A stretch of 64,000 bases of DNA from the NCBI GenBank assembly GCA_032622095.1, contig CP136061.1, forward strand, positions 48,369,797-48,433,796, read 5' to 3'. The position numbers were made by a program, and so were the translations under genes. Source of the stretch: Siphonodentalium dalli. Lineage: Eukaryota; Mollusca; Scaphopoda; Gadilida; Siphonodentaliidae. Positions 34,303 through 42,528 of the stretch are shown here, in pieces; the stretch's first letter is position 1; each line of letters opens with the position of its first letter. Below the pieces are notes generated by a model. That model searched no databases. It worked only from the letters and a program-made list of their open reading frames with translations, and was not told the origin of the DNA.

Positions 34303-34970
34303 ACAGAGCGCACCAGTCATACTTCCTTTCTGAATCTGTCACCCGCTGGGTACTAGTCTGTGTTTCTATATTTAGCAAGGGGTTTTTCAGCAAATATGGC
34401 GAAACCCGATCGCTCCAAAGTCAAATTTTCTATGTGCTTTCAGAACAATTCCCGCACTAAAACATAATGACAGAACGGAAAATCAGAGCGGTAGTTTTGT
34501 TGACGATTTTCGCAAGCTACTCGTCAAAATTGTAGCAATTTAGAACTCCTGTGTTTGACTTGCCGTGCTATGTTTTAGTGGGACTTTTCAAATTAAAGGT
34601 TCAAAATTTATACAAATTTTGTTCGATATTTTGTGTGCTTAACAAGGGCAGCATGTTTCTCTGTTCGCTTAGTATATATCTTAATATCGAGGAAGTCCAC
34701 ACAATGTGGGTAAAGTGTCGCCGGTAGCAGCGGTCTTACCGAGTCATCAAGGGAGGTAAACCCTGCATGGAGTTTGATGCGTGCCGACAAACCCATTAAC
34801 ACGCGTGTTGTTCTGCATGTGTTTATTACCCACACCTGACCTCGAACCATAAGACGTAAGCAGGCCTATTAGTTCTGTAACCTAAAATGACGTACAAAAT
34901 TATACAACTATGAAACACGGGATTTGTGTCCCAAAACAAAAATAGCCATTTGCATGCCATGGAACAGAAC
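34303..34970. other. no gene recognised
   Basis: Contains an inverted pair CACTAAAACATA (about 34455) and TATGTTTTAGTGGG (about 34568), probably another small insertion, then the continuation of the dispersed repeat near 34783-34865. The minus frame 34608-34850 overlaps that repeat and is not credited. Confidence 0.5.
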
Positions 34971-35091
34971 ATGTATGCGTCGGATGAGGCCAAAGGAAGC
35001 TTTGTGCATATGAACATAGAGGACAGCCTTTCCCAAGCATGATGATATCAAAGCAACGAGATTTTTTTCAGAGAATTTCGATTTGTCTTAA

Positions 35092-35674
35092 AGGGGTACT
35101 GTACGCCATTTTCAATAAATTTCCGATGATAACAACGATCTATTATCGATAATATATATAAACATAAGTAATTTGAGTCGAAGATGTATTATGTAAATGC
35201 TCAGGTTAATAGGCTATCTTAAAATTTTATAATTTAAAAGTTAATAATTTAATATAAATTGAATTTATGGCTGGAGCCATAAAATGGCGTAAATTAAAAT
35301 ACGAATTTCACTGTACCAGACGTAATCAAATTATAATTGAGGGATACTGGATTAGTAAACCCATTGCACACACGATCGTTTGAAACATTATGCTGATACG
35401 GGGAGAAAACTAAAGCCACTCACTGACTAGTGACGATTAATGAGTATATGGGACTAGTATGCATATATAATAACACTTTTATTTGATACATTTGGTTGAA
35501 AACTGTACAAAAATTACTCGACAACAACAATTTGTATTTTTGCATTCCGGTAAATTTGCCATCCGTAACACTACTTCGTACTCAACAGACTTTCAAATAA
35601 TGGAAAAATTGTTACCTTATTCTCCGACTCAGAGACTACAGAAACCAACAACAACATTTGGGTACAGTATCCCT
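35092..35674. mobile_element. TTAA-flanked MITE, block A only
   Basis: Inverted ends AGGGGTACTGTACGCC and GGGTACAGTATCCCT between TTAA copies (35088-35091, 35675-35678). Block B lacks it at the corresponding point near 54110-54155. TTAA duplications occur in piggyBac and Kolobok elements. The frame at 35483-35743 crosses the element edge and is not a gene. Confidence 0.65.
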
Positions 35675-36012
35675 TTAAACAATACATTAAACGGCCGTAT
35701 ATATATAATCACTATACATATGTATCGTTCTCTATCACGATAAATTATATACATTTTGAAGACCGAATAATCGCGGACATGTCAGATGATTAATCACATT
35801 CAGGGGTTTACGTAACTACGCGTGAATGCCCGGGCTCCACATGTATGTCTTTTGAATGAAAGTCCGTTATAAAAGACCAACGGGAGGGAATCGGTCCAAA
35901 ACAGCATCAATCCAACAGATGCCCAAGCTGTTGTGGACCGAGAAGACTTGGTATATCCGGTGTCCAGAACGGACTTGATGTGACGCAATGTATACTGTAT
36001 ATAAGACATTAA

Positions 36013-36541
36013 CCCTTTAATGACGGGAGCTTTCTGAATTTTTGCGAAAACCCTGTGCCAATGCATTCTCTTATATATGCGAGTCGACCATAGATCTCCT
36101 CGCATATGTAAGAGAATGCATTGGCCTAACACATTTTATATTATTTTTAATAAATTTATTGTTAAAAAATGTAAGAAAATATGAAAATTATGATAACAAA
36201 TTGTTAAAAAATGTAATAAATAATGATAAAAAATGAAAAAGATTGTTAAGGAATGTAAGAAAAAATTATAAAAATTGATAAAGAATGAAAGAAACAATGA
36301 TAAAAATGATAAAATTGTTAAAGAATGTAAGAACAAATGATTCAAATTGTTAAAGAATGTAAGAAAAAATGATAAAAAGTTAAAGAATGTAAGAAAAATC
36401 TATAAAAATGATAAAACAAATTGTTATGCCAATGCATTCTCTTATATATGCGAGGCTACCTATGGTCGACTCGAATATATAAGACAATGCTTGGCACAGG
36501 GTCTTTAATGTTGTGCCAGCGCAGCGCCCGTCATTAAAGGG
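36013..36541. mobile_element. piggyBac-like MITE downstream of innexin 1
   Basis: TTAA at 36009-36012 and 36542-36545; ends CCCTTTAATGACGGG and CCCGTCATTAAAGGG. Two hairpins sit near the ends (36057-36125 and 36428-36495), each pairing GCCAATGCATTCTCTTATAT ATGCGAG with its complement. The middle is a run of AATGATAAAAATTGTTAAAG-type repeats. Block B has the same insertion (54474-55829), so it predates the duplication. Confidence 0.75.
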
Positions 36542-36584
36542 TTAAGTATTGTCAAATAAAACATCTGGAATCACGTGACTTCAT

Positions 36585-37655
36585 TTAGTTTTGAGAATAC
36601 GTGTACGTATTCCAAGATGTTTTCAGCAGCGCACAAACTTTGTTTGCCGACAGATTGCTTTCATTTCTAGATAACTCATAAATGATGTCATCGTTCAGGT
36701 ACTGGTTCACAAATGAATTGTACTTTCCTGCATCCTGTCCTTGAATCGATCCAGACATGTACCTGTCTACAAAACTTCTCTTGCCCGGACACACAACCAT
36801 CTGCAGCATAGCTAGTATGAGGTCGACGAAGGACAAAAATACTGCGAGAACATACCAAAACCAGAAGAAGACGAATACATATCGGTAGAGGGTGTTGATG
36901 TGAGAATAACACTGTACTGAATATTTGTGCACGTTCTTAAACTGGCTGATGCTGAACGTGCAATGATAACTGCTTGGGAATCTCTCTGAGAACCATGGAT
37001 CGTTGACAAACAAGTTGAAAAATCCATCGTCGGTGAAATTATCGGTCACTAGTAGATTCAACAGAATGAATTGTATGGCAAGAAACATAAAGGATGTAAT
37101 CTTACGAGTTAACAGTGTGGCTTTTGGTGGTATCATTCTTGAGTTCTGGCTGCTAACATATGTCGTAGTTGGTTGATCGCTTGCATCTGCACTAACCGGC
37201 AGCATATGACGGTTGCCAATCAAATCAACGACACAATCATTACTCAGCGAAGAGCCATCGGTTCTGCCCTTTTCAAGCATGTTGATGATTGAATCTGTTT
37301 GAGAAAACGCTCCTCTACAACAGAGTGTTTTTAGAATCCATGGAAGAATTCCCAGAATCCCGAGACCGATCAGGAACAATGGCACCCATTTGGTGAAAGA
37401 CTCCACCCCGCCTGGTGGGTTTGACATCGATCTCGGGATCTCGGCCTCGAATATGGCGTAGTAATTCGTGATTGCGCTGCATATTCGATCGCTGAAATCC
37501 ACATGCGATTCTTCAAATTGTGCCGGAGTCCAGCATTTAACAGGTGTGCCAAGCGTTGTATAAACGATGCAAGCCACTCCAATGGCAACGAGAGTAATAC
37601 ATGTTATGATGCTGAGTGTGTCGGTCAGGTCTGATACTCGTCTCCGGCCGCACAT
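36585..37655 (-). CDS. innexin (gap-junction channel protein), copy 1
   Basis: Innexins form hexameric or octameric hemichannels and gap junctions in the plasma membrane. The 356-residue protein has four membrane segments: about 15-35, 89-111, 186-206 and 257-284. The two extracellular loops each have two cysteines, C41 and C59 (loop 1, in PVKCW and DRICS) and C232 and C249 (loop 2, in YHCTF and VQCYS), the innexin pattern. KWVPLFLIG and ILPWILKT match the family's WVPF...PRxxWK TM2 region. N206 (NFT) could be glycosylated. The family is usually 360-480 residues; the C-tail is short. A single uninterrupted exon; the minus strand has a possible acceptor (CATTGCAG) just before the ATG, so a 5'UTR intron is likely. 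Assignment is from motifs. Confidence 0.92.
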   Translation of the reverse strand: MCGRRRVSDLTDTLSIITCITLVAIGVACIVYTTLGTPVKCWTPAQFEESHVDFSDRICSAITNYYAIFEAEIPRSMSNPPGGVESFTKWVPLFLIGLGILGILPWILKTLCCRGAFSQTDSIINMLEKGRTDGSSLSNDCVVDLIGNRHMLPVSADASDQPTTTYVSSQNSRMIPPKATLLTRKITSFMFLAIQFILLNLLVTDNFTDDGFFNLFVNDPWFSERFPSSYHCTFSISQFKNVHKYSVQCYSHINTLYRYVFVFFWFWYVLAVFLSFVDLILAMLQMVVCPGKRSFVDRYMSGSIQGQDAGKYNSFVNQYLNDDIIYELSRNESNLSANKVCALLKTSWNTYTYSQN

Positions 37656-37748
37656 ACTTTACCAATAACCCTGCAATGGAATATGATCTGGTTTTCAAGC
37701 TGCAAAACAGAGTTCATTTTCGTAATTATATCTAAGATTTTTATCTAA
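37656..37748 (-). promoter_or_regulatory. 5' flank / likely 5'UTR splice acceptor of innexin 1
   Basis: Upstream of the start codon on the minus strand are TTTTGCAGCTTG and TTCCATTGCAGGG, both usable 3' splice sites. The corresponding AG is kept in block B although the base before it changes (CATTACAG). No promoter can be placed. Confidence 0.35.
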
Positions 37749-38130
37749 CCCTTTACCCAACAAAACGGCCAAAACCGGCCAAATAAAGCTTCAACAGCCT
37801 AAAATATCTTCGGTCTGTCTCAATAGAACCGTACACATATGGATATCATTGGAACCGGCTTATTGACCACATTGTGATGGTTACAGTTATGCCCTGAGCC
37901 AATGCATTCTCTTATATATGCGAGTCGACCATAGGTCGCCTCGCATATATAAGAGAATGCATTGGCCTAAAAAAAATCTTTTTTTACCATTTTTTCTTAC
38001 ATTCTTTAACAATTTTATAATTTTTAATGTGTTAAGCCAATGCATTCTCTTATATATGCGAGGCGACCTATAGTCGACTCGCATATATAAGAGAATGCAT
38101 TGGCACAGGGCCGTTCTGTTGGGTAAAGGG
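37749..38130. mobile_element. piggyBac-like MITE upstream of innexin 1
   Basis: Ends CCCTTTACCCAACAAAACGG and CCGTTCTGTTGGGTAAAGGG. TTAA at 38131-38134 and a mutated CTAA at 37745-37748. Block B has the empty form (TTTGTTTAAGTGTC, about 57027-57040). It contains two hairpins (37898-37966, 38036-38104) with the same GCCAATGCATTCTCTTATAT sequence as the downstream element, so both belong to one family. Confidence 0.8.
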
Positions 38131-38400
38131 TTAAGTGTCTAGTCAGTTACAATCCATTCTGTCTTGAATATGAACAGTTTGGTTTCTCAGAAAAATGCAG
38201 AATGTATTGTAACCGACAAAAGTCTTAAATAAAACAAATTAGTGATTTCTTCACATTATCTGTACGTGTTGGTAGCGGTCAAGCCAGCGTAGCTGTGGAC
38301 TTCACTCTGCCTTGTTGTTTTCTAACACTCTTCAGGTTTCAGATAACACCGCCCGACCGATTCGCTGCCTCTTGATCAGTGTTTTAGATATTGTTATTTA

Positions 38401-38777
38401 AACATAATTATATAGTTTATTCATGTATAATCATATACAAAAGGAATCGGGACGCATTATAACATAATTATATAGTTTATTCATGTATAATCATCTACAA
38501 AAGGAATCGGGACGCTTGTTATTTAAACATAATTATATAGTTTATTCATGTATAATCATATACAAAAGGAATCGGGACGCATTATAACATAATTATATAG
38601 TTTATTCATGTATAATCATATACAAAAGGAATCGGGACGCTTGTTATTTAAACATAATTATATAGTTTATTCATGTATAATCATATACAAAAGGAATCGG
38701 GACGCATTATAACATAATTATATAGTTTATTCATGTATAATCATCTACAAAAGGAATCGGGACGCTTGTTATTTAAA
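38401..38777 (+). repeat. tandem array of alternating 60/65-bp units (left part)
   Basis: Six units starting at 38401, 38461, 38526, 38586, 38651 and 38711. All share AACATAATTATATAGTTTAT, TCATGTATAATCAT and AAAAGGAATCGGGACGC; alternate units end CATTAT or CTTGTTATTTA, so the working period is 125 bp. Block B has one such unit, itself interrupted. The array continues at 44824 after the inserted element. Confidence 0.93.
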
Positions 38778-40610
38778 AGAAGAATAGGGGCCTCGTTAGA
38801 CCCACATCTAAAAATAGAATCTTTGGGTCTAAAATTGGTTGTACTAAAATATTCCTAAAATATCAAAAACCCAAAAAAAAAAATTCAAAACTTCAAAAAT
38901 TTATTTTTTCCAAAAAATTTCAAAAACCCTAAAATTAATTTTTTCCACAAAAAAATTCAAAACCTCCAAATTTCAAAAAAAGAAAAAATTTCAAAACCCT
39001 CAAAATTATTTCTCTAAAAAAAAAGGTTAAATAAAAAATTTATAACGAGTTTTTTCGGTTTCTGATAATCTCGATATTAAAAAATATCGAATGTTAAATT
39101 ATTTGCTCGTAATATCTTTCGTTATTTTTTTGTTCAAATATTTTTCATGAATTTATTAATCGATGTTTAGAAATAGCTTTATACCAATTATATGTGTATG
39201 GACAGTCGCTGTAATGTTGGACATTGTGACCAACGGTATGAATGCATACATTCCAGTGTTTAACGGACGCAGTTCATATAAGCGTCATACCTGAAAATAG
39301 ACACCATTACTTTTTACATAAATAATAAAGAGCGTTTATTCTTTACTTATCTCTATATGAAGTTATTGAGTATATGACAGGCGTGTATTTTCGTCAATTA
39401 TTGGAAGTATTGAAATGTACTATGTTGAATTACTAACGGTCGAAAATGGTAAGGCGAAATTACAACCCTCCAGAATGAATTGTCATATTGAATGAATGAT
39501 GATTTAATCTCAGCCATTTTTACATGGAACATGAGCGATGTACACTCAATCACACACGCCACATTGGTGTTAACAATGTGTCTTTCACACCTTTGCTTTA
39601 CCAAATGAATTCTATTATTTCCCCGGTCACAGCTATATGGTATTCAGAAAACATATCGATTTAGAACAAAACGGGGTTAGTATCAATTAAGGTTGATAAA
39701 CTGTGTCATTCACGCGATAATTAGTTATCCATAAAACATGCATACATATTAAGTCAGGTCGTGAGACACTCAATTATACAAATTGCTTTGATCACATTGT
39801 TATAACAACATTACGTAATAACCCCTTATCACTCCAGTCACACTTACGATCATTTTGTATGCCGAAAACTCCAGGTAGCACCGATGATGTAACATTATAT
39901 CACTGCTATTGTGCCAATGATAGGTTCAGACATGTTCTATGTTTAGAAAAATAGATAATGTGCAGGTTAAGCCACAACAACAACAACAACAACAACATCC
40001 TGCTTTCATGATCCAATGGCCAATGTCCATGAAGATTTTATTTCCGATGCAAGTCATATTTCCGACTAACTCCTGAAAAGTTACCTATAATTCTGCTGTG
40101 GTTAAGCAGTCCATTATTTAGGGCATACCTGTATGTAGGCCTACCAGTGGATGAATAGTCTGCCGGAGAAGTACTGTGTAGACAGGTCTTGTCGGTAAGA
40201 GAGTCAGCCGAGAAATGAAGGCTCGGCTATTAAAACATAGTAATGCGATAGCGAACATCAAACGAGTCTGCGCACGCATATCTGTCAAAGGATACAATGG
40301 CAGTCATTGGTCAATTTATCCCCGGTGTCAGCTCAGTACAATAGCAGTCATTGGTCAATTTATCCCCGGTGTCAGCTCAGTACACAATCGACACGAAGCC
40401 GGAGGTCATAATTACTCTTACGAATGAAGAGCGTTGAACATATACGAAATTATTACACGAATGAACTGAAATTTATATTTCACATCTTACCAACAACAGA
40501 TACAGACATGTGTGAATATTAAAGGAGCATTCTCGCTATACAAACCCCCCTCCCCACTTATAGATATATAACGAAGACGAGAATAACATGTTGATGAAGT
40601 TTATTGAAAT

Positions 40611-41069
40611 TTAATCATTGTCTGAATCTTCGACCGTTAGATTTACTGCTAAGAGTTTCTTGAATTTTCTCATCGCTTCATCTGCAGCCCATTCATTATT
40701 ATATCCGCGTTTGGTCAGTTTGACCATTTTCTTCATGATCGTGTTATGTATGGGTGATGTTTTCAATCGATACTGGTATTCTATTAATCGTCTATAACTT
40801 TTGAGAAACAGAACAAAATCTGTGTCGATGGTATCCTCTTTTCCCGACATGCTCTCATCTCCCGAAATGCTCTCTTCTTCTTTCACATCATTGGTGACGC
40901 GTTTCATCATACTTTTGAATGTGTCCATCTCGTTGACACATCGCGCAGCTTTCTTAAGACCGAATACCGTTCTACTACCGACGACATTACCATCTTTTGA
41001 ATCTGATAGCGTTCCCCGTTCATCTTCATCTGTATCTTCTCCGAAGAGAGTTGTTTTTGTCTCGGACAT
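40611..41069 (-). CDS. 152-residue protein of unknown function, left-arm copy
   Basis: Acidic, Ser-rich N-terminal half (EDTDEDERG, SISGDESMSGKED) and a basic helical C-terminal half (RRLIEYQYRLK, MKKMVKLTKRGYNNEW). No family recognised. The right-arm copy (42532-42990) differs in one residue that I can see (Asp/Tyr after VTN). It lies 3 nt from the ATPase-tail frame in both arms, as in compact viral gene sets. It could be a small structural or regulatory protein of the ancestor, but that is a guess. Confidence 0.6.
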   Translation of the reverse strand: MSETKTTLFGEDTDEDERGTLSDSKDGNVVGSRTVFGLKKAARCVNEMDTFKSMMKRVTNDVKEEESISGDESMSGKEDTIDTDFVLFLKSYRRLIEYQYRLKTSPIHNTIMKKMVKLTKRGYNNEWAADEAMRKFKKLLAVNLTVEDSDND

Positions 41070-41072
41070 AGC

Positions 41073-41453
41073 TCAGTGTTCATCCGGATCCTCAGTTAAT
41101 TTTCGTTTTAACTTATTTTCTTGACACCAGTTTTTTACGTGTCTCTGAACATCATAATGATCTGCGAACAAAAGCCCGCATTCATTACAAGGGTACGACA
41201 TGTCTTCTTGAATGTCTCTGTTTTGATGGTTCTTCTTATTAATTTCATCGAGCTCACCAGGTGGCCGTATGTCGTTAGTATAGTCATTGTGTTGACCCTG
41301 GGGCGCAATATAATTATATGTTATGCCCTTCTGCTGACCGGGGAGTTCTCTGTCATCGTATTTCATCGCATTCTGTTGACCCTGGGTCTCAGTGTCTTTT
41401 GTATGTTTTTTCATCCCATTCTGTTCATCTGGGTGTTCTCTGTCTTTTTGGAG
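41073..41453 (-). pseudogene. antisense partial copy of the ATPase gene 3' part, left arm
   Basis: Encodes the Q/N-rich linker and C2HC finger of the ATPase (its residues 223-348) on the minus strand, without the catalytic domain. The open frame extends to 41525 by chance into spacer sequence. It exists because the inner TIR boundary cuts the ATPase gene. Confidence 0.85.
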
Positions 41454-41481
41454 CGACATAACATCCTGCTTTAATGATCCA

Positions 41482-42528
41482 ATGGCCAATGTCCATGAAG
41501 ATTTTATTTTCAAGCATCCATTCACGGCATGTGTAAGTGGACCTACATCTTGTGGTAAGACATACTTCGTGAAAACCTTGCTACAAAAGTCTGCCTCAAA
41601 AATATCACCCGCACCTGACAGAATAATATGGTTTTATAAATATTGGCAGCCCCTATATGACGAATTAAAGTATACAGTCACCCCTCAGGTCAACTTTATA
41701 CGAGGAATACCAGCAAACTTGGATTCTCTTATCAACCCCCGGTATAAAAATCTAGTTATACTCGATGACTTGATGCAAACTTCATCAAAAGACCAGAGAG
41801 TTAATGATTTGCATTCCGAAGGAAGTCACCATTTGAACTTATCTTTGATAAGTTTGAACCAGAATTTCTACTACAACAAAGATCCAACGCAACGACGAAA
41901 TTGTCAATATTTGGTATTGTTCAATAACCCAATCGACAAGGGATTAATTTCAACATTATCAAGACAGATGTATCCTGAATGTCCTCAGCGTATGGTTCGA
42001 GAGTTTTCGGAAGCGACGAGTGAACCGTACGGTTACCTACTGGTGGATTTAAAAGCCGCAACACCGGACGCATTACGTCTGCGACAGAATGTACTAAAAG
42101 AGGACACGAACCAACATAGGGGTGAATGGAATGGCATGAAATATAATCTCCAAAAAGACAGAGAACACCCAGATGAACAGAATGGGATGAAAAAACATAC
42201 AAAAGACACTGAGACCCAGGGTCAACAGAATGCGATGAAATACGATGACAGAGAACTCCCCGGTCAGCAGAAGGGCATAACATATAATTATATTGCGCCC
42301 CAGGGTCAACACAATGACTATACTAACGACATACGGCCACCTGGTGAGCTCGATGAAATTAATAAGAAGAACCATCAAAACAGAGACATTCAAGAAGACA
42401 TGTCGTACCCTTGTAATGAATGCGGGCTTTTGTTCGCAGATCATTATGATGTTCAGAGACACGTAAAAAACTGGTGTCAAGAAAATAAGTTAAAACGAAA
42501 ATTAACTGAGGATCCGGATGAACACTGA
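41482..42528 (+). CDS. A32-type packaging ATPase fused to a C2HC finger tail
   Basis: Family role: a FtsK/HerA-type ATPase that drives DNA into capsids in Polintons, adintoviruses and large DNA viruses. The catalytic domain is residues 9-205: Walker A GPTSCGKT (20-27), Walker B LVILDD (91-96), a polar sensor segment SLNQN (124-128), and the family-type end GYLLVDL (184-190). Residues 206-305 are a hydrophilic linker with repeated QQN.MK-like units. C311, C314, H327 and C332 form a C2HC-type finger in a basic tail. I chose the ATG at 41482 (348 residues): the frame is open to 41392, but that stretch is antisense arm sequence, and homology to the family starts at HEDFIFKHPFT. Residues 1-222 are in the unique spacer, the rest in the right TIR. 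Catalytic residues look intact. Confidence 0.88.
   Translation: MANVHEDFIFKHPFTACVSGPTSCGKTYFVKTLLQKSASKISPAPDRIIWFYKYWQPLYDELKYTVTPQVNFIRGIPANLDSLINPRYKNLVILDDLMQTSSKDQRVNDLHSEGSHHLNLSLISLNQNFYYNKDPTQRRNCQYLVLFNNPIDKGLISTLSRQMYPECPQRMVREFSEATSEPYGYLLVDLKAATPDALRLRQNVLKEDTNQHRGEWNGMKYNLQKDREHPDEQNGMKKHTKDTETQGQQNAMKYDDRELPGQQKGITYNYIAPQGQHNDYTNDIRPPGELDEINKKNHQNRDIQEDMSYPCNECGLLFADHYDVQRHVKNWCQENKLKRKLTEDPDEH

Larger units (their letters stand above)
38778..41453 (+). repeat. left 2676-bp terminal inverted repeat
   Basis: Outer to inner: a ~250-bp A-rich zone with CAAAAATTT-type motifs; unassigned sequence with a CAA run (39976-39998) next to a 50-bp copy of the ATPase start (39998-40048); a 44-bp direct duplication at 40297-40385 (CAGTCATTGGTCAATTTATC); the 152-residue gene on the minus strand; and the antisense 3' third of the ATPase gene. 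Confidence 0.93.

Noticed and set aside
34608-34850. 80-residue minus frame with FLDIKIYTK
   Set aside because: Part overlaps a dispersed repeat also present at 63.86 kb; the motif is too weak to call a reverse-transcriptase fragment.
38401-38777. CRISPR-like direct repeats
   Set aside because: Units are contiguous with no unique spacers, in a eukaryotic context.
41392-41481. Extended N-terminus of the ATPase frame (30 residues more)
   Set aside because: This part is antisense arm sequence (complement of the finger region). Family homology and the duplicated start region both begin at the ATG at 41482.
41121-42480. Frames antisense to the ATPase tail (41121-41474 plus; 42094-42480 minus; 41921-42283 minus)
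   Set aside because: Shadows of the coding strand; hydrophobic antisense of a polar linker.
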